Made by a program: the position numbers and the translations under genes | Notes under the pieces: generated by a model | Database searches by the model: none | What the model was told of the DNA's origin: nothing | The model's input: only the letters and a program-made list of their open reading frames with translations | Assembly: GCA_963674895.2 (NCBI GenBank) | Contig: CAXXCY010000003.1 | Coordinates: forward strand, 930,001 to 994,000 | Source of the DNA: CAXXOK01 sp963674895 | GTDB lineage: Bacteria; Bacillota; Clostridia; Christensenellales; Aristaeellaceae | Direction: 5' to 3' | Length of the DNA: 64,000 nucleotides | Part shown: in pieces, positions 32,361 to 40,482 of the stretch | Position numbering within the stretch: position 1 is the first letter of the stretch | Layout: each line of letters starts with the position of its first letter

Positions 32361-34198
32361 CACGGAATGCGCCTGAACCGTTTTTCAAGCTCGCGCTTCG
32401 CCATCTCCTGCACGATGGGCCTCCCGTGCGGGCAGGTGGGCTGCACGCCGCTATCAAGCATCTGCCGGATCAGCGCCCGTACGTCGTCCACGGACAGGCG
32501 TTCGCCGCCTTTGATGGCATGCTTGCACGCCATCTGCGTCACGCGCTTTTTCATCCTCTCCCGCGTGATATCGGCCGCCTTGCCCCGCAGGTCGTCCAGC
32601 ACGTCGACGAGCAGCTCGCGTACCGGCTCGCTCTCGCCCAGTATGACGGGCGTGGCGCGCACAGCGACGGACGTCGCGTCCAGCGCGTCCAGTTCAAATC
32701 CTGCGGCTTCCAGCTCTTCCTTCAGTTCCGACAATGTGGCGACGTCCCTGGCCGTGAAGCTAAACAGCATCGGCGTCACCAGGCGCTGGGAACTCGTTTC
32801 GTTCTGGTAGCGCGCCATGAACCGGTCAAACAGCAGGCGCTCGTGCGCCGCGTGCTGGTCCACCAGCAGCAGCTTTTCCCCCGCCTCAAACAGCAGGTAC
32901 GTTTGGAACGCCGCGCCGATGTAATGGATATTGACCGTGTCCACCGTGCCGGGGATTGCTTCCTGCGTATGCACGGGTTCGGTGGGGTGCGCTTCCTTGT
33001 CCGGTGCTTCGTCCTGCGCGTGGATAGACAGCGTTTCCGCCGCCATGTCGTGCAGCGTCGGGAGTTTGATCTCTTCCGGTTGGGGATACGCGGGAGCGGT
33101 TGCTTCCTCCCCGCCGGTCCGCAGGGAAACGACCTCTATCGCTGGGATGGCCGCCTTCGGGGCCTCGGCGGACGGCGAAAGCTTCTGCGCGATGGTTTCC
33201 GTCCGCAGCGCGTCCCTTACGACGGTCTCCACCGCTTCCATGATGGCAGCTGGATTTTGGAAGCGCACCTCCAGCTTGTTGGGGTGCACGTTCACGTCCA
33301 CCTGCTCGTAGGGTATCGTCAGGTTCAGCGTACAGACCGGGAAACGCCCGATCATCACGAAGCCGTCCGTCGCGCATTCAAGCGCCTTGCTCAGCAGGTC
33401 GTCCCGGAAATAGCGGCCGTTGACAAAGAAGCTCTGCTGCTGGCGGTTGCCGCGGGCAAGCTCCTGCACGCCCACGAAGCCTTCAATCAGCACGCCGCCC
33501 GCGTTCCCCGAAACCCTTCGCATGCTCTGTGCGGCTTCCTTGCCGTATACGGCATAGATCGCCGAAAGGAGCTTTCCGTCCCCCGTGCTGCGGTACACGG
33601 TTTTCCCCTGGCTTGCGAACCGGAACGCGATATCGGGGCGGCTCAGGATCAGGCGCATCAGGTAATCCGACACCAGCGCAGCCTCGGCGGCTGGTTTCTT
33701 TAGGAACTTCAGCCGCACGGGCGCGTTGAAAAACAGATCCTTCACGACGACCGTTGTGCCGACGGGGCTTGCGGCCTCTTTGAAATCCAGAAACCGCCCC
33801 GCCTCCACCTGCGCCTTCATGCCGTATTCCGCGTCCGCGGTTTTCGACGTGCACGTGATTTTGGAAACCGCCGCGATCGACGCCAGCGCCTCTCCGCGAA
33901 ACCCGAGGGTATGCACGGAGAACAGCTCCTCGGCGGTCGTAAGCTTGCTGGTCGCATGGCGCTCAAACGCCATCTTCATCTGCCCCGCCGGGATGCCCGT
34001 GCCGTTGTCGGACACGCGGATGGACGCGATTCCTCCATCCGCAAGCTCTACGGTAACGGCTGTGGCGGCCGCGTCGATCGCGTTTTCCACAAGCTCCTTC
34101 ACGGCGGCGGCGGGACGCTCCACCACCTCGCCGGCGGCGATCTTCCCGATCACGTCCTGGGGCAGCTTTTGTATGGGCCTTACATTGATCGTATCCAT
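32360..34198 (-). CDS. mutL: DNA mismatch repair protein MutL
   Basis: A 612-residue GHKL ATPase. Motifs: KIAAGEVVERPAAAVKELVENAIDA (seen in two halves near 19-43), DNGTGIP (about 64), the ATP lid HATSKL and TLGFRGEALASIAAVS (about 96-111). The C-terminal endonuclease domain carries DQHAAHERLLFDRF, with the conserved DQHA(x)2E metal motif, and ends with the ACKHAIKGG and CPHGRP zinc/β-binding segments. It is therefore the nicking-competent MutL type that pairs with MutS without MutH. It abuts mutS. Confidence 0.96.
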   Translation of the reverse strand: MDTINVRPIQKLPQDVIGKIAAGEVVERPAAAVKELVENAIDAAATAVTVELADGGIASIRVSDNGTGIPAGQMKMAFERHATSKLTTAEELFSVHTLGFRGEALASIAAVSKITCTSKTADAEYGMKAQVEAGRFLDFKEAASPVGTTVVVKDLFFNAPVRLKFLKKPAAEAALVSDYLMRLILSRPDIAFRFASQGKTVYRSTGDGKLLSAIYAVYGKEAAQSMRRVSGNAGGVLIEGFVGVQELARGNRQQQSFFVNGRYFRDDLLSKALECATDGFVMIGRFPVCTLNLTIPYEQVDVNVHPNKLEVRFQNPAAIMEAVETVVRDALRTETIAQKLSPSAEAPKAAIPAIEVVSLRTGGEEATAPAYPQPEEIKLPTLHDMAAETLSIHAQDEAPDKEAHPTEPVHTQEAIPGTVDTVNIHYIGAAFQTYLLFEAGEKLLLVDQHAAHERLLFDRFMARYQNETSSQRLVTPMLFSFTARDVATLSELKEELEAAGFELDALDATSVAVRATPVILGESEPVRELLVDVLDDLRGKAADITRERMKKRVTQMACKHAIKGGERLSVDDVRALIRQMLDSGVQPTCPHGRPIVQEMAKRELEKRFRRIP

Positions 34199-36793
34199 TT
34201 ACAGCTTTCTGGCCTTTTCGCGCAGGCGGTACAGGTGGTTCAATGCGTCCATCGGCGTCATGGCGTTGACGTCGAGACCCTGCAGTTCTTCCACCAGTTC
34301 GTCGTGCTTCAGGTGAAACAGGTCGGTTTGCCGGTCCTTCTTCTTTTTGGTCTCCAGAATATTCTGGCTGATGGTTTCCTGGTTGATATCGCTGACCTCG
34401 AGCCTTGCCTGTATCTCGTGCGCGCGCGAAACCACCCGTGGCGGAATGCCCGCGATCCGCGCCACATGCACGCCGTAGCTCTTGTCCGCGCCGCCGGGCT
34501 GGATCTTGCGTAAAAAGATCACGTCCTCGCCGTGCTCCATCACGGTGATGCAGTAGTTCTTCACGCCCTCGTAGCGGCCTTCCAGCTCGCTCAATTCGTG
34601 GTAATGCGTGGCGAACAGCGTTTTCGCTCCGATCTTTTTAAGGTCTAAAATATATTCCACAACGGCCCAGGCGATGCTCAGGCCGTCGAACGTGCTGGTG
34701 CCCCTGCCGATCTCGTCCAGAATAATCAGCGAATCCGCCGTGGCGTTGCGCAGGATGTTCGCCGTCTCGCTCATCTCCACCATAAAGGTGCTCTGCCCGC
34801 CCGCCAGGTCGTCCGACGCGCCGATGCGCGTGAAAACGCGGTCGCAGATGCCGATCGCGGCAGCCTCGGCGGGCACGAAGCTGCCGATCTGCGCCAGCAT
34901 CACGATCTGCGCCACCTGCCGCATGTAGGTGCTCTTGCCTGCCATGTTGGGGCCCGTAACGATCAGCATGCGGTGCCCGCCCTTGTCCATCAGCGTGTCG
35001 TTTGGAACGAAGGGCTCGTCCGCGAGCGTCCGCTCGACGATCGGGTGACGGCCGTTCTTGATTTCAATCCTGCCGTCCAAAGTGATTTCCGGCTTCACGT
35101 AGCCGTAATCCCGCGCCGTTTTGGCGAGGGATAAAAGCACGTCCAAAGTTTTCAGCGCGAGCGCGTTTTGCTGGATGGCGGGGATTTCCCGTTCGATCTG
35201 CCCGCGGATATCGCTGAACAGCTCGGTTTCCAACGCGATTGCGGATTGCTGCGCGCCTGTGATCTTGCGTTCGATATCTGCGAGCTCCTGCGTGATATAG
35301 CGCTCGGCGTTGGTAAGGGTCTGCCTGCGGGCATAGCGTTCCGGCACGAGGCTTAGATTGCTCTTGGTCACCTCGATGGAATAGCCGAACACGCGGTTAT
35401 ATTGGATTTTCAGTTTTTTGATCCCGGTCTTTTCGCGCTCGGCAGCCTCCAGCTCCATCAGCCACTGCTTACCGTGCAGCGAGGCGGCCCGGTAATCGTC
35501 CAGCTCCTCGCTGTATCCGTCTGCGATGATGCCGCCCTCGGTGATCACGGGCGGCGCGTCCGGATGGACGGCTTTCCCGATCAGCTCGCAAAGGCCGTTC
35601 AACGGGGCGAGAGTATGCCAAAGCGCCTGGATGCCGGACACGGAAAACTGTTTGAGCATTTCACGGATCGGCGTTACGCTTTGCAGCGAGCGCATCAGCG
35701 CCAGGCTGTCCCGGGCGGTGAAGCTTTGGTAGCTGAGCTTTGACAGAAGCCTTTCCAGGTCCGAAACCTGTTCCAGCGCCTCGGAAAGCTCGTCCGCCGT
35801 CACGAGCGCGTCCTTGAACGCTTCCACGGCGTTTAAGCGAATTTCGATGCGCTCCCGGTTGATGAGCGGTTCTTCCACCCAGGCCTTCAATAACCGCGCG
35901 CCCATCGCGGTTTTGGTTTTATCCAAGAGCCACAGCAGCGAGCCCCGGCGCTCCCCCGCGCGCATGGTTTCGGTCAGCTCCAGATTGCGGCGCGTCGCCC
36001 GGTCCAGAAGCATCGTTTCCAGACCCTGGTGGAATTCGATCTGCGTGATGTGGGCCAGCGCGTTTTTCTGCGTGTCGCGCAGATATTTCAGCAGCGCGCC
36101 TGCCGCGTTCACGCGGATGTCCTTATCCTCAAAGCCCAGCGCCGTGGAAAACGCTGCCTGAAAATGCTCCCGCAGTTCCTCCTCCGCGTTCTTCCGGTCA
36201 AAGGCGGCGGAGGGGATGGCCGAAACCGGCACGGGTTCCCCGATACAGCCGCTCAGCGCCTGTTCGTCGTTTGTCAGCACCTCGCGCGGGGAGATGCGGG
36301 AAAACTCGTCCCTAAGCCGCTTTCCGGCGTCGGAAAGCAGGCACACGTTGAATTCGCCTGTGGAAACGTCCGTATACGCTATCGCCGCGGCTTTCCCCCG
36401 GAAATAGACGCAGAGGATAAAGGCGTTTGTTTTTTCATCGAGCATCGCGCCGTCCGCCACCGTGCCCGGCGTTACGATGCGGATCACGTCCCGGTCCACG
36501 GGCTGCTTGCCCTTCGTGGGCTCGGTCAGCTGTTCGCAGATGGCGACCTTATAGCCTTTCTCAATCAGCCGCTGCACGTAGGTGTTCACCGCATGATGCG
36601 GAACGCCGCACATCGGCGCGCGTTCCTTAAGTCCGCAATCCTTGCCCGTCAGCACGAGCTCCAGCTCCCTGGACGCCAGCTTGGCGTCGTCAAAGAACAT
36701 CTCGTAGAAATCGCCCACACGGTAAAAGAGCAGGCAATGCTCATGCTTCTGCTTGATATTCAGGTATTGCTGCATCATGGGTGAAATGGGCAT
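34199..36793 (-). CDS. mutS: DNA mismatch recognition protein MutS
   Basis: An 864-residue MutS1. The mismatch-binding N-terminal domain has RVGDFYEMFFDDA (the Phe-x-Glu wedge, about residues 25-37); the ATPase has TGPNMAGKSTYMRQVA near 615, the STFMVEM segment, DEIGRGTSTFDG and ATHYHEL. The C-terminal tail, with a helix-turn-helix, ends in LYRLREKARKL. GAGGT precedes the ATG at seven bases. It lies in the conserved miaB-ylbF-mutS-mutL order. Confidence 0.97.
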   Translation of the reverse strand: MPISPMMQQYLNIKQKHEHCLLFYRVGDFYEMFFDDAKLASRELELVLTGKDCGLKERAPMCGVPHHAVNTYVQRLIEKGYKVAICEQLTEPTKGKQPVDRDVIRIVTPGTVADGAMLDEKTNAFILCVYFRGKAAAIAYTDVSTGEFNVCLLSDAGKRLRDEFSRISPREVLTNDEQALSGCIGEPVPVSAIPSAAFDRKNAEEELREHFQAAFSTALGFEDKDIRVNAAGALLKYLRDTQKNALAHITQIEFHQGLETMLLDRATRRNLELTETMRAGERRGSLLWLLDKTKTAMGARLLKAWVEEPLINRERIEIRLNAVEAFKDALVTADELSEALEQVSDLERLLSKLSYQSFTARDSLALMRSLQSVTPIREMLKQFSVSGIQALWHTLAPLNGLCELIGKAVHPDAPPVITEGGIIADGYSEELDDYRAASLHGKQWLMELEAAEREKTGIKKLKIQYNRVFGYSIEVTKSNLSLVPERYARRQTLTNAERYITQELADIERKITGAQQSAIALETELFSDIRGQIEREIPAIQQNALALKTLDVLLSLAKTARDYGYVKPEITLDGRIEIKNGRHPIVERTLADEPFVPNDTLMDKGGHRMLIVTGPNMAGKSTYMRQVAQIVMLAQIGSFVPAEAAAIGICDRVFTRIGASDDLAGGQSTFMVEMSETANILRNATADSLIILDEIGRGTSTFDGLSIAWAVVEYILDLKKIGAKTLFATHYHELSELEGRYEGVKNYCITVMEHGEDVIFLRKIQPGGADKSYGVHVARIAGIPPRVVSRAHEIQARLEVSDINQETISQNILETKKKKDRQTDLFHLKHDELVEELQGLDVNAMTPMDALNHLYRLREKARKL

Positions 36794-36821
36794 GCTTTTA
36801 CCTCAAACGGGAGAATACGGA

Positions 36822-37217
36822 TCAATGGCCGCAGGAACCTCCGCAGCCCTCGCAGGAACCGGAGCATCCGCCCTCGGGCTCGCCGTTGACGATCCGGGAA
36901 ATGATTGCGTTCACCTGCTGCATCATATCCTGATACTCGCCGCTCTTTTCGCGCATGGCGTTGATCAGCGGATGTTTGCCGATCAAATCTTCCGTTTCCT
37001 TGACCGCGTCCCCGGCCTTCGCGATCGCGTCGTGGTCCAGCGGTTTTTTGGCCAGTTCCTTCTGCATCGCGTCTTTGCGCTCGGAATATTCCTGTATCAA
37101 ATCCTGCGCCGAGTCGTCGTCGATCACGGCTTGCTCCGCCAGGCGCATGGTGATATATTGTTCGCTTTCAAGGATAGCCTCCCCGAGTTGTTCCGCCGTT
37201 AACAGTACTTTGTCCAT
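36822..37217 (-). CDS. YlbF/YmcA (RicA/RicF) family protein with C-terminal cysteine cluster
   Basis: A 131-residue helical protein of the YlbF/YmcA (DUF964) group; LAEQAVIDDDSAQDLIQEYSE is the conserved helical hairpin. The last 14 residues are CSGSCEGCGGSCGH, with four cysteines and a terminal histidine. In Bacillus, RicA, RicF and RicT form a 4Fe-4S-containing complex that stimulates RNase Y processing, and ymcA lies next to miaB and mutS as here. A similar role with RNA processing is inferred from family and position. The start overlaps or abuts the miaB stop. Confidence 0.85.
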   Translation of the reverse strand: MDKVLLTAEQLGEAILESEQYITMRLAEQAVIDDDSAQDLIQEYSERKDAMQKELAKKPLDHDAIAKAGDAVKETEDLIGKHPLINAMREKSGEYQDMMQQVNAIISRIVNGEPEGGCSGSCEGCGGSCGH

Positions 37218-37219
37218 TG

Positions 37220-38611
37220 TCAAATCTCTCTTTCTCCCCGCAGCGTATTCACCGCCGCCGATGTGATGTGTACCCTAATTAGTTTACCGATGTCCCGCCG
37301 ATCTCCTGCAAAGGTCACCGTGATATTTCGCCTTCCCTTGCCGGATACCATGCTGCTTGCCCGTTTGCTCAGGCCCTCCGCGAGCACCTCTTCCGCCGAT
37401 CCCACCAGCTGCCTGTGCACGGTCTCGGCGCTCGTTTCCACGGACCGGATCAGCCGCTTGATACGCTCCGAAGACACGTCTGCCGGAACCTGTCCCTGCA
37501 GCTTTTCTGCCGCCGTACCGGCGCGCGGGCTGTAGATGAAGGTGAACGCGGCGTCGTAGCCGATTTCTTCGACAAGCGAAACGCTGTCCATGAACTGCTC
37601 CTCGGTTTCGCCCGGGAAGCCGACGATGAAATCGGTGGTGATGCCGATATCGGGCACGGCTTTTCGGAGCGCCTTCACGCGCTCCGAATACTGCGCCCGC
37701 GTATAGCCGCGGTTCATGCGTTTGAGAACCTCGTCGCTGCCGGACTGCACGGGCAGGTGCAGGTGGTTGCAGATGTGCTTGCCGCCGGCCATCACGTCGA
37801 TCAGCTCGTCCGAAAGGTCCTTGGGGTGCGAGGTCATAAACCGGATGCGCGGAATGCCGATCCCGTCCAGCGCCTTAAGCAGCTTGGGGAAATCCTTGCC
37901 AGTGCCGTAGCTGTTCACGTTCTGCCCCAGCAGCATGATCTCCTTAACGCCGCTTTGACGCAGTTCCTCCGCCTCCCTGAGGATATCCTCCATGCGGCGG
38001 CTCCGCTCCCGCCCGCGCACGGACGGCACGACGCAGTAGGTGCAGAAGTTGTCGCATCCGTACATGATGGTGATGTACGCCTTGTACCCGTTCAATCGCT
38101 TGACGGGAACCCCTTCCGCGATCAGATCGTCCTGCGGGCAGATCGATATCACGCGCCGCCTTCTCTTCAAAAGCTCCCTGAGCATCGCGGGAAGCCGGTA
38201 TAGATTATGTGTCCCGAACGCGAGATCTATAAACGGGTATTGTTTCAAAATCCTGTCCGCCATGTGCGGCTGCTGGATCATGCACCCGCAGACGGCGATC
38301 ATCAGGTCAGGCTTTTCGTTTTTCAATTGTTTAAGCCAGATGATATTGCCCAGCGCCCGGCGCTCGGCGTTTTCGCGCACGCAGCAGGTATTGAAAATTA
38401 CCAGGTCCGCCTGCCTGCGGTCCTGCGATTCCCGCATGCCCATCGTTTCCAGCATCCCCGCCAGTTTTTCGGAATCGTGCGCGTTCATCTGGCAGCCGTA
38501 GGTCACGATGTGGTAGCTTTGCGGGCGCGCATCCAAAGCGCGGAACGCTTCCATGGCGCTTTGCTGTTCGTCCATCTCCCCCTGGGAGATCCATACCGGT
38601 TCTTTACGCAA
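37220..38611 (-). CDS. miaB: tRNA-2-methylthio-N6-dimethylallyladenosine synthase
   Basis: Radical SAM methylthiotransferase acting after MiaA on A37. A 463-residue protein with the UPF0004 domain (YGCQMNAHDSEKLAG near 38, FNTCCVRENAERRALG and VCGCMIQQ giving the three auxiliary-cluster cysteines), the radical SAM CxxxCxxC in GCDNFCTYCVVPSVRGRERS near 188, and a C-terminal TRAM domain (ARSLS-like region to ITSAAVNTL). The TTG at 38611 is used because it follows AAGGGA; an ATG twelve codons later is possible. It overlaps rng by eight bases. Confidence 0.94.
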   Translation of the reverse strand: MRKEPVWISQGEMDEQQSAMEAFRALDARPQSYHIVTYGCQMNAHDSEKLAGMLETMGMRESQDRRQADLVIFNTCCVRENAERRALGNIIWLKQLKNEKPDLMIAVCGCMIQQPHMADRILKQYPFIDLAFGTHNLYRLPAMLRELLKRRRRVISICPQDDLIAEGVPVKRLNGYKAYITIMYGCDNFCTYCVVPSVRGRERSRRMEDILREAEELRQSGVKEIMLLGQNVNSYGTGKDFPKLLKALDGIGIPRIRFMTSHPKDLSDELIDVMAGGKHICNHLHLPVQSGSDEVLKRMNRGYTRAQYSERVKALRKAVPDIGITTDFIVGFPGETEEQFMDSVSLVEEIGYDAAFTFIYSPRAGTAAEKLQGQVPADVSSERIKRLIRSVETSAETVHRQLVGSAEEVLAEGLSKRASSMVSGKGRRNITVTFAGDRRDIGKLIRVHITSAAVNTLRGEREI

Positions 38612-39815
38612 GCGATTGGTTCCCTTTCCGTTTGTATCCCGTGCCGCCGCACGTGTCGCACGGTTCCGTCAGCATATCGCGCAGGCTCAGGCCCGCGCGC
38701 TTGCGGGTCATCTCCAGAATGCCGAGGCTTGTAAAGCCGTGGATCACTGTTTTCTGGCGATCCCGCACCAGGGCGTCCTGCAGCGCGGCGGATATCTGCG
38801 CGCGCTGTTCCTCCGTGTCCATATCCACGAAATCGATCAGGATGATCCCCGCGAGGTTGCGCAGCCTGATCTGCGCCGCGATCTCCGGGCAGGCTGAAAG
38901 GTTGAGCCGGTACGCCGCATCCTCGCGCGGCGCAAAGGAGCCGGAATTGACGTCCACAGTCGTAAGCGCCTCCCGCTCGTCGATCGTCAGCGTTCCGCCG
39001 CCTTTGAGCGGCACATGCCGCGAAAGCGCCGTGCGCACCTGCGCGTCGATATTGCGCTTTGCCCACAGCGCATCCATGGCGGCGTCGTCGATCTGCTCCC
39101 ACAAAAGCCCGGCGGTCGCCGCCGGCATGCGGTTGACCTGATCGTTGGCGGTCACCTTCAAATGAAACCGCGGCGCGTAATCCCGCGCCAGAATTGTCAA
39201 CAGGGATTCCTCGCGGTACAGAAGCTCCGGTGCCCCGGCGGCAGCCGCCTTTTCCGCGATCGCTTCCCAGCGCAACCGCAGGGTTTTCAACTCTTCCTCA
39301 AGGGTATCTGCGCTTTGGTTTACGGCAGAGTTACGCATCACGACGCCGTACTTCCCGTCCGCCAGCCGCTTCCCGAGCTCGGAAAGGCCCGCGCGCTGTT
39401 CTTCGTCCGTCACGCGTTCGGATACGCCGACATGGCGGTTGAACGGCATATAGATCACGTATTGTCCCGGCAGCGCGATATCGCGGCTTAAAAACGCGCC
39501 CTTATCGCCTTTGGCGTCCTTTTTCACCTGCACGATCACCTGCGCGCCCGCGGCGATCGGATGGACGGGCGCGGTCTTTTCAAAGCTTTCCATTTCCTGG
39601 ACGGGAAGAAACCCGCTGCGCGGCTGCCCGATCTTCACAAACGCGGCGGAAAGGCCCTTCATAACGCGGTCCACCTTGCCGAGTATGACGGCGTTTACAA
39701 GCGTATCCTCCCGTTCGTTTTCCCGGTAGAATTCCACCAGGCGGCCGTTCTCTTCCACGGCGATCGATCTGCCGTGGGCGTCGGCTTTCACCAGAAACTG
39801 CAGATTTTCAATCAA
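38604..39815 (-). CDS. rng: Ribonuclease G (Rne/Rng family)
   Basis: A 403-residue single-strand endoribonuclease. The S1-like N-terminus has GKVDRVMKGLSAAFVKIG (about 46-63), DVNSGSF (about 300) and the metal site IDFVDMDTE near 330 supply the catalytic aspartates, and the zinc-link pair is PCDTCGGTGY at the C-terminus. The TTG at 39815 follows GGAGGGG by seven bases and is the likely start. It overlaps the TIGR03936 gene by eight bases. It probably matures rRNA and mRNAs. The YlbF-type gene in the same operon also points to RNA turnover. Confidence 0.92.
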   Translation of the reverse strand: MIENLQFLVKADAHGRSIAVEENGRLVEFYRENEREDTLVNAVILGKVDRVMKGLSAAFVKIGQPRSGFLPVQEMESFEKTAPVHPIAAGAQVIVQVKKDAKGDKGAFLSRDIALPGQYVIYMPFNRHVGVSERVTDEEQRAGLSELGKRLADGKYGVVMRNSAVNQSADTLEEELKTLRLRWEAIAEKAAAAGAPELLYREESLLTILARDYAPRFHLKVTANDQVNRMPAATAGLLWEQIDDAAMDALWAKRNIDAQVRTALSRHVPLKGGGTLTIDEREALTTVDVNSGSFAPREDAAYRLNLSACPEIAAQIRLRNLAGIILIDFVDMDTEEQRAQISAALQDALVRDRQKTVIHGFTSLGILEMTRKRAGLSLRDMLTEPCDTCGGTGYKRKGNQSLA

Positions 39816-40482
39816 CGGATATCCCCTCCAGCGGCACAAGGTTTCCTTGCGCGTCCTTTGCGAGTATGGCCTCGCGGGTCACTGTATAATCGCAGGGTTC
39901 TGCGTCGGACAGGGCACATAAGGCGTTCATGACTACCGAGGGTTTCAGGGAGCCGCCGGGCAGGTTCAGCGCCGTGAAGGAAATCGAGGCGTGGTCCGCG
40001 GCTAGCGCGTAAATGTAGGGCCGTATGTTGCAAACCGCCTCCCCGGATTTTGTTTTGCGGACTGCTTCGTATTCCTCCGTCGCCATCAGCCGTTTCGCGG
40101 CGTCGGCGAACGCGCCCGGCCGCGCGTCCGGTTCGATACGGTAGCGGCTGCCCGCCGCGAGTCCCATCAGCGTGGGGAAACTTTCATCGATCGCCCTGGT
40201 GAAAACAGCCTTCAGGCAATCCGGCAATACCCGGTTGAGCGCGTCCCTAAACACGGTTTCACCGGATTCGCTTGCCAGCGATACGTCCATAATCTCCTTC
40301 TCCCCGGCGATTCCCACGCTGAGGGGCGAAGCGAAGCTCATCTTAATATGCGGGTTGAACCCCTGGCTGTAGCGCACGGGCAAGCCGCTTTTGCGCAAGG
40401 CGCGCTGCATGGTGCGCATCAAATCCAAATGCCCGATATGGCGCGCCGGATACGATTTTCCAAATACGACGATCATTCGCAT
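39808..40482 (-). CDS. TIGR03936 radical-SAM-linked protein (DUF2344)
   Basis: A 224-residue protein beginning MRMIVVFGKSYPARHIGHLD. LMRTMQRALRKSGLPVRYSQGFNPH and KMSFASPLSVGI are diagnostic of the family always paired with the TIGR03960 radical SAM enzyme, sometimes as one fused protein. Its start overlaps the end of that enzyme by ten bases, so the two are translationally coupled. The reaction is unknown; an RNA or small-molecule modification has been presumed from the neighbours. An ATG at 40476 is an alternative start. Confidence 0.88.
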   Translation of the reverse strand: MRMIVVFGKSYPARHIGHLDLMRTMQRALRKSGLPVRYSQGFNPHIKMSFASPLSVGIAGEKEIMDVSLASESGETVFRDALNRVLPDCLKAVFTRAIDESFPTLMGLAAGSRYRIEPDARPGAFADAAKRLMATEEYEAVRKTKSGEAVCNIRPYIYALAADHASISFTALNLPGGSLKPSVVMNALCALSDAEPCDYTVTREAILAKDAQGNLVPLEGISVD

